Below are positions 44,897-53,845 of a DNA stretch of 64,000 nt, one piece after another; positions within the stretch are counted from its first letter, which is position 1, and the number at the start of each line of letters is the position of its first letter. The DNA is taken from positions 248,001 through 312,000 of the forward strand of contig NZ_CP083376.1 in the NCBI RefSeq assembly GCF_020042665.1, read 5' to 3'. Both the position numbers and the translations under genes were made by a program. The notes beneath the pieces are model-generated. The model did not search any database, was not told the origin of the DNA, and worked only from the letters and a program-made list of their open reading frames with translations. The DNA comes from Pseudoxanthomonas sp. X-1. Lineage in GTDB: Bacteria > Pseudomonadota > Gammaproteobacteria > Xanthomonadales > Xanthomonadaceae.

Positions 44897-45958
44897 ATGG
44901 GGTCGGACAAGGATCGCCTCGCCGCCATCCAGTCCCTGCGCGCCGTCGCCGCGCTGATGGTGGTCCTGCATCACGCGCGCAATCCGATTCCCTGGCTGTG
45001 GAACCCGCTGGCGCATTACGAGGCCTTCGCCTCCGGCGTGGACATCTTCTTCGTCATCAGCGGCCTGATCATGTACGTGGCCGCGCGCGACGAGCGCTGG
45101 GGCGAGTTCATCGGCAAGCGGGTGATCCGGGTGGTGCCGATGTACTGGATCGCGACCTTCGCCCTGCTGGCGATCGAGGTCGCCCGCCATCTGGCGCCGC
45201 TGGACGCCACGCAGCTGTCGCATCTGCTGCGGTCGTTGCTGTTCATCCCGCACGAGAGCCCGGACAAGCCCGGGCAGCTGTATCCGCTGCTGGCCGTGGG
45301 CTGGACGCTGAACTACGAGATGTTCTTCTACGCGCTGTTCTGCATCGGCATCGTGCTCAGGCGCGTGGTGGCCGTGCCCACGGCGCTGATCCTGGCACTG
45401 GTCGCCGCGGGCGCGCTGGGCGATCTCCACGGCCCGCTGGCGCGCACCTACACCAGCCCGCTGCTGCTCGAGTTCCTGTGCGGGCTCTGGCTGGGCGTGC
45501 TGTATCGCCGCGGCCACGCCGATCGCCTGCCGGGCTGGCTGCTGCCCGCGGGGCTCGTGGGGTTGCTGCTGGTGCCGACGGTGTCAGGGGAGGGGCTCGC
45601 GCTGGCCGGCCGGATCGTGTGCGGCGTGGCGGTGGTGGCCGGCGCGATCGGGCTGGGGGCGCGTGCGCCGCGTTACGCGCTGCTGGAACGCCTGGGCGAC
45701 GCCAGCTATTCGGTCTACCTCACCCACACCGTGGTGGCGCTGCTGCTGGTGCAGGCGCTGTGGGCGCGCATCCCGCTGCAGGGCCCGCTGCAGCTGGCGG
45801 GCTACCTGCTCACCGCGCTGGGGGTGAGCGCGCTGGTCGGACTGGCGAGCTACCGCGGGCTTGAACGCCCGCTCACCCGCTGGTTGCGTAGGACCTGGAC
45901 GGAGCGGATGGCCCGACGCAAGTCCGCCTCTTCCGGAGCGGCCGCGGAGAGCCGCTAG
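44897..45958 (+). CDS. Acyltransferase 3 family (OafA-type) membrane protein
   Basis: A 353-residue membrane protein with about ten helices. The AT3 signature is at the start: LAAIQSLRAVAALMVVLHHA, with SGVDIFFVISGLIMY and later LGDASYSVYLTHTV. Such proteins O-acylate sugars, lipids or polysaccharides on the cell surface. The ATG at 44897 has GGAG 9 bases upstream. No glycan genes adjoin it, so the acceptor is unknown. Confidence 0.92.
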   Translation: MGSDKDRLAAIQSLRAVAALMVVLHHARNPIPWLWNPLAHYEAFASGVDIFFVISGLIMYVAARDERWGEFIGKRVIRVVPMYWIATFALLAIEVARHLAPLDATQLSHLLRSLLFIPHESPDKPGQLYPLLAVGWTLNYEMFFYALFCIGIVLRRVVAVPTALILALVAAGALGDLHGPLARTYTSPLLLEFLCGLWLGVLYRRGHADRLPGWLLPAGLVGLLLVPTVSGEGLALAGRIVCGVAVVAGAIGLGARAPRYALLERLGDASYSVYLTHTVVALLLVQALWARIPLQGPLQLAGYLLTALGVSALVGLASYRGLERPLTRWLRRTWTERMARRKSASSGAAAESR

Positions 45959-45980
45959 CGCGGCCCACACGCACCCTTCG

Positions 45981-46053
45981 CTCCCGCGAAAGCAGGAACC
46001 GGTGGTTTCATGCTGAAGGCCGACGTCCTTGGATTCCCGCTTTCGCGGGAACG
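45981..46053. repeat. CCCGCGAA-type inverted pair
   Basis: Facing arms CTCCCGCGAAAGCAGGAACC (45981-46000) and GATTCCCGCTTTCGCGGGAA (46032-46051) between the acyltransferase and DUF2782 genes (convergent), about 31 bases apart. The right arm is itself a CCCGC-TTT-GCGGG hairpin. Confidence 0.8.
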
Positions 46054-46105
46054 AACAGCGCTTCATCGGCAGGGTTCAGCAGCGCGCGGTCGCGCCGTCT
46101 CGGGC

Positions 46106-46438
46106 TCACCAGCCGTAGAGCTTCCAGTACACCGGCGAGATGTCGCCGCGGTTCGGGTCGCTGGAGCGGTCCAGCTTGCCGTCGCCGTTGTCGTCGTAGA
46201 GGTAGTAGGCCGGGCCGCGACTCGGGGTGATCTTGACCATGCGCAGCGCGCCGGCCACGCGGTACTCCTGGATGACGTCGCCATTGTCCTCGGTGCGCAC
46301 GGCCACGTCGGCGTCGGGCAGGTCCATCTCGGTCAGCTCCTGGCCACCGTGGCGCGCGCCGCCGCCGCTGGCGCAGCCGGTGAGCAGGATCCCGCCGCTC
46401 AGCAGCAGGCAGGTCAGGATAGGCATCAGGCGCTTCAT
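46106..46438 (-). CDS. DUF2782 lipoprotein
   Basis: A 110-residue protein: lipobox LLTGCAS (about 19-25) and a DUF2782 domain (DVAVRTEDNGDVIQEYRVAGALRMVKITPSRGPAYYLYDDNGDGKLD, about 45-91). The DDNGDGKLD piece looks like a calcium loop. DUF2782 genes are often found next to polA in gammaproteobacteria, as here; function unknown. Confidence 0.92.
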   Translation of the reverse strand: MKRLMPILTCLLLSGGILLTGCASGGGARHGGQELTEMDLPDADVAVRTEDNGDVIQEYRVAGALRMVKITPSRGPAYYLYDDNGDGKLDRSSDPNRGDISPVYWKLYGW

Positions 46439-46535
46439 GGCGGCATCTCGCGGATGGGGACGGGGAGATTATCCGCCTGCGCGCATGCGATCGGGTGACG
46501 GCCGGTGACGCGGGGGCGCGGCGTAGAATCCGCAC

Positions 46536-49301
46536 ATGACAAGACTCGTCCTGATCGATGGTTCCAGCTACCTCTACCGCGCCTTCCACGCGCTGCCGCC
46601 GCTGAGCAACGCGGCCGGCGAACCGACCGGCGCGCTGTTCGGCGTGGTCAACATGCTGCGCGCCACGCTGAAGGAGCGGCCCGAGTACGTCGCCTTCGTG
46701 GTCGACGCGCCCGGCAAGACCTTCCGCGACGACCTGTACCCCGAGTACAAGGCCAACCGCGCGGCGATGCCCGACGACCTGCGGGCGCAGGTCGAGCCGA
46801 TGATGAGGATCGTCCACGCGCTGGGCATCGACATCCTGCGCGTGGAAGGGGTGGAGGCCGACGACGTGATCGGCACCCTGGCCGTGCAGGGCTGCCGCGA
46901 CGGGTTGCAGGTGACCATCTCCACCGGCGACAAGGATTTCGCCCAGCTGGTGCGCCCGGGCGTGGCGCTGGTCAACACCATGAGCGGCAGCCGGATGGAT
47001 TCGGACGCGGCGGTGATGGACAAGTTCGGCGTGCGCCCGGACCAGATCGTCGATCTGCTCTCGCTGATGGGCGACACCGTGGACAACGTGCCCGGCGTGG
47101 AGAAGTGCGGCCCCAAGACCGCGGCCAAGTGGCTCGGCGAATACGGCACGCTGGACAACGTCATCGCCAACGCCGGCAGCATCAAGGGCAAGATCGGCGA
47201 CAACCTGCGCGCGGCGCTGGAGCGCCTGCCGCTCAACCGTGCGCTGGTGACCATCCGCACCGACGTGCCGCTGGAAGTGACCGCCCAGGACCTGGCGCTG
47301 CGCGAGCAGCACGTGGACGAACTGCGCGAGCTCTACGCGCGCTATGGCTTCAACCAGGCGCTGAAGGACCTGGACGGCGGCAGCGTGGCGGTGCCGGTCG
47401 CGGAAAAGGAGCCGGGCAGGGCGCGCGGCACGGGTTTCAGCGCCGCGCCCGCGCCGGTCACCGCGCCCGATCTCGATCCGGCGCTGTCGGCCGCGGGCGA
47501 ATACGAGACGCTGCTGACCACCGGGCAGCTCGACGCCTGGATCGACACCCTCAAGGCCGCCGGCCGCTTCGCCTTCGACACCGAGACCGACAGCCTGGAC
47601 CCGATGCAGGCCAACCTGATCGGCCTGAGCTTCGCCGCCGAAGTGGGCAGGGCCGCCTACCTGCCGCTGGGCCACGACTATCCGGGCGCGCCGGCGCAGC
47701 TGTCGCGCCAGGACGCGCTGGAGGCGCTGCGTGCGCTGCTGACCGATGCGGACGTTGAGAAGATCGGCCAGCACGGCAAGTACGACCTGCATGTCATGCG
47801 CCGCCACGGCGTGGAAGTGGCCGGCTACACCCAGGACACGCTGCTGGAGAGCTTCGTGCTCAACTCCGGCAGCGCCCGCCACGACATGGACAGCCTGGCC
47901 AAGCGCTACCTGGGCTACGACACGGTCAAGTACGAGGACGTGTGCGGCAAGGGCGCCAAGCAGATCCCGTTCTCGCAGGTGTCCCTGGAGGACGCCACCC
48001 GCTACGCGGCCGAGGACGCCGACATCACCCTGCGCCTGCACCAGGTGCTGTCGCCGAAGCTGGCCGCCGAGCCGGCGCTGGACTCGGTCTATCGCCACAT
48101 CGAGATTCCGCTGGTGCCGGTGCTGGCGCGGATCGAGGCCAACGGCGTGCGCGTGGATGCCGACGAGCTGCGCCGCCAGAGCGCCGACCTGTCCAAGCGC
48201 ATGCTCGCCGCCCAGCAGAAGGCGACCGAACTGGCCGGGCGCAGCTTCAACCTGGATTCGCCCAAGCAGCTGCAGGCGCTGCTGTTCGACGAGCTGGGCC
48301 TGCCGGCGGTGGTCAGGACGCCCAAGGGCCAGCCTTCGACCAACGAGGAGGCGCTGGAGGCCATCGCCGACGCGCACGAGCTGCCGCGCGTGATCCTGGA
48401 GTACCGCGGCCTGGCCAAGCTGCGCAGCACCTACACCGACAAGCTGCCGGAGATGATCCATCCGCAGACCGGCCGCGTGCACACCAGCTACCACCAGGCC
48501 GGCGCGGCGACCGGGCGCCTGTCCTCGTCCGATCCGAACCTGCAGAACATCCCGATCCGCACCGAGGACGGCCGCCGCATCCGCCGCGCCTTCGTCGCCC
48601 CGCCGGGGCGCAAGCTGGTGGCCTGCGACTACTCGCAGATCGAGCTGCGGATCATGGCCCACCTGTCCGGCGACCCGGGCCTGGTCGGCGCGTTCGACTC
48701 CGGCGCCGACGTGCATCGCGCCACCGCGGCCGAGGTCTTCGGCCGCAGCATCGACCAGGTCACGCCCAACGAGCGCCGCGCCGCCAAGGCGATCAACTTC
48801 GGCCTGATGTACGGCATGAGCGCGTTCGGCCTGGCGCGCCAGCTGGGCATCGGCCGCGGCGAGGCCCAGGACTACATCGCCCTGTACTTCAGCCGCTATC
48901 CGGGCGTGCGCGACTACATGGAGGCCACCCGCCAGCAGGCGCGCGAGCAGGGCTATGTCGAGACCGTGTTCGGCCGCCGCCTGTACCTGGACTACATCAA
49001 CGCCGGCAGCCAGGGCCAGCGCGCCGGCGCCGAGCGCGCGGCGATCAACGCGCCGATGCAGGGCACCGCGGCGGACATCATCAAGCGCGCGATGGTCAGG
49101 GTGGACGAGTGGCTCGCCGACCATCGCGACAGCGCGCTGATGATCCTGCAGGTGCACGACGAACTGGTGTTCGAGGCCGAGGTCGACTTCGTCGACACGC
49201 TGACCGTGCAGGCGCGCAGCCTGATGGCCGGAGCGGCCACGCTGGCTGTGCCGCTGGAAGTCGATTGTGGCGTCGGTGACAACTGGGACGAGGCGCACTG
49301 A
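46536..49301 (+). CDS. polA: DNA polymerase I
   Basis: A 921-residue replication and repair polymerase. The N-terminal 5'-3' exonuclease domain (1-290) has SSYLYRAFHALPPL and GVEADDVIGTLAV. The 3'-5' exonuclease domain retains FAFDTETDSL, GQHGKYDLHVM and YAAEDADITLRLH, so proofreading residues are present. The polymerase domain has TGRLSSSDPNLQNIPIRTE, ACDYSQIELRIMAHLSGD, RRAAKAINFGLMYGMS and VHDELVFEAE. It is divergent from DUF2782 and followed by the sRNA. Confidence 0.98.
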   Translation: MTRLVLIDGSSYLYRAFHALPPLSNAAGEPTGALFGVVNMLRATLKERPEYVAFVVDAPGKTFRDDLYPEYKANRAAMPDDLRAQVEPMMRIVHALGIDILRVEGVEADDVIGTLAVQGCRDGLQVTISTGDKDFAQLVRPGVALVNTMSGSRMDSDAAVMDKFGVRPDQIVDLLSLMGDTVDNVPGVEKCGPKTAAKWLGEYGTLDNVIANAGSIKGKIGDNLRAALERLPLNRALVTIRTDVPLEVTAQDLALREQHVDELRELYARYGFNQALKDLDGGSVAVPVAEKEPGRARGTGFSAAPAPVTAPDLDPALSAAGEYETLLTTGQLDAWIDTLKAAGRFAFDTETDSLDPMQANLIGLSFAAEVGRAAYLPLGHDYPGAPAQLSRQDALEALRALLTDADVEKIGQHGKYDLHVMRRHGVEVAGYTQDTLLESFVLNSGSARHDMDSLAKRYLGYDTVKYEDVCGKGAKQIPFSQVSLEDATRYAAEDADITLRLHQVLSPKLAAEPALDSVYRHIEIPLVPVLARIEANGVRVDADELRRQSADLSKRMLAAQQKATELAGRSFNLDSPKQLQALLFDELGLPAVVRTPKGQPSTNEEALEAIADAHELPRVILEYRGLAKLRSTYTDKLPEMIHPQTGRVHTSYHQAGAATGRLSSSDPNLQNIPIRTEDGRRIRRAFVAPPGRKLVACDYSQIELRIMAHLSGDPGLVGAFDSGADVHRATAAEVFGRSIDQVTPNERRAAKAINFGLMYGMSAFGLARQLGIGRGEAQDYIALYFSRYPGVRDYMEATRQQAREQGYVETVFGRRLYLDYINAGSQGQRAGAERAAINAPMQGTAADIIKRAMVRVDEWLADHRDSALMILQVHDELVFEAEVDFVDTLTVQARSLMAGAATLAVPLEVDCGVGDNWDEAH

Positions 49302-49479
49302 TTCGGCGGATTCGGCGCATTGATACGGCGAAGCGGCGGCGCATCTTCATGGAGGAGCGGCGTGCCGCCTCAGCAAACTTCCGGCGCACAAGGACGCCGC
49401 GAAAACAGCTGGTTACATCGCATTTTTGAGATAACGGGAAATTAATTTCAGAACTGACCAGTTTATGATCTGAATAACC

Positions 49480-49500
49480 CCTAAATTCAACGGGTTTTTA
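49480..49500 (+). terminator. Possible weak terminator after polA
   Basis: AACCC and GGGTT about 11 bases apart, followed by TTTTT, in an AT-rich stretch (49430-49505) downstream of polA. The stem is only 5 bp, so this is a tentative call. The AT-rich stretch may instead hold the sRNA promoter. Confidence 0.3.
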
Positions 49501-49559
49501 ACTGGATCCTTCACGATCTATCCATGTTGGGAGTGCTTTCATAGCCCTCGACAGATGCA

Positions 49560-49676
49560 AGGTCTGTCGCGGATCGTCCTCCCATCCCCTGGGGGCGATC
49601 TCTGGTACGAAGAGCCCCTCCCCAGGCTCCCGTACCCTGGCCCCGCCGAGCCCCCCCTGCTCCGCGGGGCTTTTTT
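49560..49676 (+). ncRNA. sX13: sX13-like small RNA
   Basis: Three stem-loops in a row with C-rich loops: SL1 49572-49600 (GATCG / CGATC) with CCTCCCATCCCC in the loop, SL2 49604-49636 (GGTACG / CGTACC) with CCCCTCCCC, and SL3 49640-49670 (GCCCCGC-GAGC / GCTC-GCGGGGC) with CCCCCC, followed by six T. This fits the Xanthomonas sX13 RNA, about 115 nt, unstructured 5' end plus three C-rich loops that pair with G-rich mRNA leaders; I also recall sX13 being next to polA. The 5' end is an estimate. Confidence 0.8.
49640..49676 (+). terminator. Terminator hairpin of the sRNA
   Basis: GCCCCGC (49640-49646) pairs with GCGGGGC (49664-49670), with an inner GAGC/GCTC stem and C-rich loop, then TTTTTT (49671-49676). 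It serves as SL3 and as the intrinsic terminator. Confidence 0.88.
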
Positions 49677-50010
49677 ATGCCCGCTCGCCGGAGTGTGCTG
49701 GAACGAAGCCGCCGTCGTCATACACGTCTGCTCGAAAAGCTTGCTCCGCCACGCAGACTCGAATCGTCCGGACGCGGCTCCCCGGCCCGGTCCGCCCTCC
49801 TGGCCGACTCGTCGCTGCGGCCCATCCCTGGTCCACGCTGCGCGCCCGCCGGAGCGCTGCCCTTCCAGAGTCCAAACGCCTTCCTGTCCGCAACCCGAAG
49901 ACCCGACCGGCGCGACAGGTTTTCGGCGACACTTCGCGCCTGCCGGTCGAGTCTCTTCGTGGTGTGGTGCGCATGCTGCCGTTCCCTTCCTGTCCGCTGT
50001 CCCGTCCGTC
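49677..50010. other. 334-base leader before the response regulator
   Basis: No gene is supported here. The end, just before the ATG at 50011, is pyrimidine-rich (CCCTTCCTGTCCGCTGTCCC) and has no ribosome-binding sequence. A frame is open across the whole stretch but its sequence does not look like protein. It may be an untranslated leader for the two-component genes. Confidence 0.5.
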
Positions 50011-50700
50011 ATGCGCGTGCTGATCGTCGAAGACGACGCGGCCATCGCCGAGGCCGTGGTGGCCGCGATGCGCCAGCAGGGGCACGCGGTGGATCACCTG
50101 GCCGATGGCGCCCGCGCCGACCTGGCGCTGCGCGACACCGAGTACCAGCTGCTGGTGCTGGACCTGGGCCTGCTGGGGCCGATGGACGGCGTGCAGGTGC
50201 TGCAACGCCTGCGTGCGCGGGCGGCGACCACCGCGGTGCTGGTGATCACCGCGCGCGAGGGCCTTGAGGATCGCGTGCAGGTGCTGGACCTGGGCGCCGA
50301 CGACTATCTGGTCAAGCCGTTCGCGCTGAAGGAGTTCGAGGCGCGGGTGCGCTCGCTGCTGCGGCGCATGGTCAGCCAGGGCGCGCCCGAACTGCGCCTG
50401 GGCCAGCTGCGGCTGGACCTGGCCGGGCACCGCGCCTGGATCGGCGAGGACGCCCTGGAGCTGACCGCGCGCGAATTCGGCCTGCTCGGCGCGCTGGCCA
50501 CGCGCACCGGCCGTGTCGCCAGCCGCGCGCAGCTGGTGGAGGTGCTGTGCGGCTGGGACGCGGACATCAGCGACAACGGCCTGGACATCGCCATGTACCG
50601 CCTGCGCCGCAAGCTGCAGGGCAGCGGCGTGGGCGTGCGCACCATCCGCGGCCTGGGTTACCTGCTGCAGGAGCAACAGGACGCGGGCGATGACGCCTAG
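50011..50700 (+). CDS. OmpR-family response regulator (TctD-like)
   Basis: A 229-residue response regulator. The receiver has acidic EDD (7-9), phospho-acceptor Asp51 (VLDLGLLG), Thr in VITARE and Lys in LVKPFAL; the C-terminal winged helix ends RTIRGLGYLL. It is followed 17 bases later by its histidine kinase. The ATG at 50011 has no ribosome site and sits after a long C-rich leader. Confidence 0.95.
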   Translation: MRVLIVEDDAAIAEAVVAAMRQQGHAVDHLADGARADLALRDTEYQLLVLDLGLLGPMDGVQVLQRLRARAATTAVLVITAREGLEDRVQVLDLGADDYLVKPFALKEFEARVRSLLRRMVSQGAPELRLGQLRLDLAGHRAWIGEDALELTAREFGLLGALATRTGRVASRAQLVEVLCGWDADISDNGLDIAMYRLRRKLQGSGVGVRTIRGLGYLLQEQQDAGDDA

Positions 50701-50717
50701 GGCCTGCCGGGGCGCCG

Positions 50718-52142
50718 ATGGCAGGCCCTAGCCCGCATCCCAGCCTGCGCCGGCGGCTGGTGCTGTGGCTGGCGGTGCCGATGCTGGTGCTGCTGGCGCT
50801 GGACGCCGCGCTGACCTATCGCGTGGCGCTGCACTACGCCAACCGCGCGCACGACAGCAGCCTGGCCGACGACGCGGTCACCCTGGCCGAGCTGCTGCGG
50901 CGCGAGCCGCAGTCGCACGCGCTGTCCCAGCAGGCGCAGTTCCTGCTGCGCTACGACCCGAACGGGCCTAACTACTTCGCGGTGATCAGCCGTCGCCACG
51001 GCCTGCTCTACGGCGACAGCGGGCTCGGCAATACGCGGATGCCGGTGCCGGGGGCCAGGCCGGTGCTCTACAAGGGCTTCCACGACCAGCACCATCTGCG
51101 CATGGCGACCATCGGCCTGGCCTCGCCGTACGAGGCCGGCGACACGCTGGCCGTGACCGTGGCCGAGACCCTGCGCGAGCGCCACCGCAGCGCGCGCGAC
51201 GTCCTGCTGATGACCTTGCCGTTGCAGGCCGCCCTGATCGTGGTGGTGCTGATGCTGGTCTGGGTGGGCGTGGATCGCGGGCTTGGGCTGCTGACGCCGT
51301 TGACCCGGCGCCTGGCCGAGCGCGAACAGGCGCTGGCGCCGGTTACCGAGGCCGACGTGCCGCGCGAGATCCTGCCGCTGACGCGCGCGCTGGACGCGCT
51401 GTTCATGCGCGTGCGCGGGGCGATCGCGCTGCAGGAGCGCTTCATCACCGATGCCGCCCACCAGCTGCGCACGCCGCTGGCGGGCCTGCAGCTGCATGCC
51501 GAGCGGGCGATGGCGGCGCAGGACCCGGCGCAGCTGCAGCAGTCACTGGCGCACATCCTGGCGCAGACCGCGCGCGCGGCGCGCGCCTCCAACCAGCTGC
51601 TGGCGCTCAGTCGCGCGCAGGCCCCGCATCCGGGCGGAGAGACGCTGGAATCGCTGGCCCTGGACCGGCTGGTGCCGCACGCGGTGGCCGCGCGCGTGCC
51701 CGAGGCGCTCGATGCCGGCCTGGACCTGGGCTATCAGCCCCCGGAGGCGCCGGTACCGGCGATCGTCGGCGAAGCGCGCGGGGTCCAGGAGCTGCTCGAC
51801 AACCTGATCGACAACGCCCTGCGCTACGCCGGCGCGGGCCGCAGCATCACCGTCGGCGTCTGCGCCGGGCAGGCGTGGGTGATCCTCAGCGTGGAAGACG
51901 ACGGCCCGGGCGTGCCCGATGCGCTGCGCGCGCGGCTGGGCGAGCGCTTCTTCCGGGTGCCCGGCGCCGGTGGCGAGGGCACCGGGCTGGGGCTGGCCAT
52001 CGTGCAGGGCATCGCCAGCCGCCATCAGGCCGAGGTGGCGTTCCTGCGCGGCACGCAGGGCGGGCTGCGGGTGGAGGTGCGCTTCCCCGTGGCGCCGCGG
52101 CCGGACACGGCGACCGATCCGGTCAAGCACAACCCGGCGTAA
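50718..52142 (+). CDS. Sensor histidine kinase (TctE-like)
   Basis: A 474-residue kinase: helix 1 at about 13-34, a periplasmic 2CSK_N-like sensor (35-160), helix 2 at about 163-184, a HAMP-like linker, phospho-acceptor His248 in FITDAAHQLRTPLAGLQLHAE, and an ATPase domain with NLIDNALRYA, DDGPGVP and GTGLGLAIV. The AHQLRTPLAGL box is that of TctE/QseC-type kinases, which often sense tricarboxylates or similar metabolites. It forms a unit with the preceding regulator; its position before the esterase operon may mean it controls it. Confidence 0.94.
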   Translation: MAGPSPHPSLRRRLVLWLAVPMLVLLALDAALTYRVALHYANRAHDSSLADDAVTLAELLRREPQSHALSQQAQFLLRYDPNGPNYFAVISRRHGLLYGDSGLGNTRMPVPGARPVLYKGFHDQHHLRMATIGLASPYEAGDTLAVTVAETLRERHRSARDVLLMTLPLQAALIVVVLMLVWVGVDRGLGLLTPLTRRLAEREQALAPVTEADVPREILPLTRALDALFMRVRGAIALQERFITDAAHQLRTPLAGLQLHAERAMAAQDPAQLQQSLAHILAQTARAARASNQLLALSRAQAPHPGGETLESLALDRLVPHAVAARVPEALDAGLDLGYQPPEAPVPAIVGEARGVQELLDNLIDNALRYAGAGRSITVGVCAGQAWVILSVEDDGPGVPDALRARLGERFFRVPGAGGEGTGLGLAIVQGIASRHQAEVAFLRGTQGGLRVEVRFPVAPRPDTATDPVKHNPA

Positions 52143-52224
52143 ACCTCGCCGCCACCCCGGCCTGGACGAAAGCCAGCGGAAAACCTCGCGTGACACCCTG
52201 CCGGCCTCTTCCGCGAGGTGGCAC

Positions 52225-53091
52225 GTGATCCGTTCAAGCGAATTCTTCTTCGAAGGGGGCCGCGACGGCGTTCTGCTGATCCACGGCCTGACCGGCACCC
52301 CGGCCGAGATGCGCCGGGTCGGCACCGGCCTGCACCGCGCCGGCTTCACCGTGCACGGGGTGCAGCTGGCCGGCCACTGCGGCGACCTGGACGACCTGCT
52401 GGCCACCGGCTGGCGCGACTGGTACGCCAGCGTCGAGCAGGCCGCCGACGCGCTGGCCCGGCGGGTGGACCGGGTGTTCGTGGCCGGGCTGTCGATGGGC
52501 GCGCTGCTGGCGCTGGAACTGGCCAGCCAGCGGCCGGAGCGGGTGGCGGGCGTCGGCGTGTACGGCGCGACCTTCGTCTACGACGGCTGGAACATCCCGT
52601 GGACGCGGCATCTGTCGTTCCTGCTGCCGCTGTTCAAGGCCACCGGCATCGGCCGCGACCGCATGTTCATGGAGGAACCGCCGTACGGGCTGCGCGACGA
52701 GCGCCTGCGCGCGCAGATCAGCGCGGCGATGCAGGGCGCGGACAGCAGCGTGGCCGGACTGCCCGGCAACCCGTGGCATTCGCTGGCCGAGCTGCGGGCG
52801 CTGGCCGCGCGCGTGCGCCGTCATCTGCCGCAGGTCACCGCGCCGTGCCTGGTGGCCCATGCCACGGAGGACGACGTGGCCAGCCTGCGCAATGCGCAGT
52901 GGGTGCTGGACGGGGTGTCGGGACCGACCGAATTCCTGTCGATGCATGACAGCTACCACATGCTGACCCTGGACCGGCAGCGACGCCTGCTGACCGATCG
53001 CACGGCGGCGTTCTTCCAGGGCATCGCCCAGCCGCACGCGGCGGTGCCGGTGGCCGCCGGCGTGCAGCGCCTGCACGAGGCGCTGGCATGA
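52225..53091 (+). CDS. Est30-like carboxylesterase/lipase
   Basis: A 288-residue alpha/beta hydrolase starting with GTG at 52225 (GAGGTGG upstream). Motifs: VLLIHGLTGTPAEMR (oxyanion), AGLSMGALLALELA (nucleophile serine), the acid in HATEDDVAS, and HDSYHMLTLD (catalytic histidine). The arrangement follows Geobacillus Est30 and monoacylglycerol lipases. It has no signal peptide. It opens the plus-strand unit of the 52-59 kb set, overlapping the next gene by 4 bases. Confidence 0.9.
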   Translation: MIRSSEFFFEGGRDGVLLIHGLTGTPAEMRRVGTGLHRAGFTVHGVQLAGHCGDLDDLLATGWRDWYASVEQAADALARRVDRVFVAGLSMGALLALELASQRPERVAGVGVYGATFVYDGWNIPWTRHLSFLLPLFKATGIGRDRMFMEEPPYGLRDERLRAQISAAMQGADSSVAGLPGNPWHSLAELRALAARVRRHLPQVTAPCLVAHATEDDVASLRNAQWVLDGVSGPTEFLSMHDSYHMLTLDRQRRLLTDRTAAFFQGIAQPHAAVPVAAGVQRLHEALA

Positions 53092-53450
53092 GCATGACGG
53101 TGGCCCTGCTGTGGCTGCTGACCGTGCTGGTGGATACCGGCGGCCAGTTGGCCTTCAAGGCCGCGGCGGTCGATGGCGGTGAGGCCGACGCCAACCTGGC
53201 GCGCTGGCGGCACCGGCTGGCGCGGCCGTGGCTGTGGCTGGGCATCGCCTGCTATGTAGTGGAGTTCCTGGCCTGGGCGGCGTTCCTGTCGCTGGTGCCG
53301 CTGTCGCGCGGCGTGCTGCTGGGCTCGGTCAACATCCTGGCGCTGATGCTGGCCGGGCGGCTGTTCTTCGGCGAGCGGCTGACGCCGCTGCGGGTGGCTG
53401 GCATGGGGCTGATCGGCCTGGGCGTGGCGGTGGTGGGAGTGGGCGGATGA
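53088..53450 (+). CDS. SMR/DMT-type small membrane protein A
   Basis: A 120-residue protein with four helices, the size and pattern of small multidrug resistance/ArnE-like halves: VALLWLLTVLVDTGGQLAFKAA at the start and LRVAGMGLIGLGVAVVGVGG at the end. It begins inside the esterase stop (ATGA) and ends inside the next start (ATGA). Together with protein B it could make a heterodimeric carrier, as ArnE-ArnF do for undecaprenyl phosphate-linked aminoarabinose. The substrate is unknown. Confidence 0.85.
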   Translation: MSMTVALLWLLTVLVDTGGQLAFKAAAVDGGEADANLARWRHRLARPWLWLGIACYVVEFLAWAAFLSLVPLSRGVLLGSVNILALMLAGRLFFGERLTPLRVAGMGLIGLGVAVVGVGG

Positions 53451-53845
53451 ACCGGCTGTACGTGTTCGGCTTTCCGCTGCTGATGGCGTTCGACACGCTG
53501 GCGCAGCTGTCCTTCAAGCTCGCCGGCGATCATGCGCTGCCGCTGGAATGGGGTCTGCCCTGGCTGCAGCGGCTGTTCGGCCAGCCGTGGATCTATGGCG
53601 CGATCGTGGGCTACATCGGCGCCTTCTTCACCTGGATGACGCTGCTGGAGCGCGCGCCGATCGGCCCGGCCTTCGCCGCCTCGCATCTGGAGGTGGTCAG
53701 CGTGCTGCTGGTGTCGGCTTGGCTGCTGGGCGAGCCGATCACCGCCGTGCATCTGGTGGGCGCGGCGCTGATCCTGGCGGGCGTGGCCTGCCTGGCGCGT
53801 GCCGAGACCCAGGTCGTCGAGACCGCCGGTGCTGCCGCGGCGTGA
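53447..53845 (+). CDS. SMR/DMT-type small membrane protein B
   Basis: A 132-residue four-helix protein (FGFPLLMAFDTLAQLSFKLAGDH; LVSAWLLGEPITAVHLVGAALILAGVACLAR). It is paired with protein A but not a close duplicate, which favours a heterodimer. The ending overlaps the aminotransferase start. In topology it matches the second half of split EamA/SMR transporters such as ArnF. Confidence 0.86.
   Translation: MNRLYVFGFPLLMAFDTLAQLSFKLAGDHALPLEWGLPWLQRLFGQPWIYGAIVGYIGAFFTWMTLLERAPIGPAFAASHLEVVSVLLVSAWLLGEPITAVHLVGAALILAGVACLARAETQVVETAGAAAA

Noticed and set aside
46008..49298. 1096-codon open frame antisense to polA
   Set aside because: High GC removes stop codons from shadow frames; the sequence is repetitive in residues and polA on the other strand is certain.
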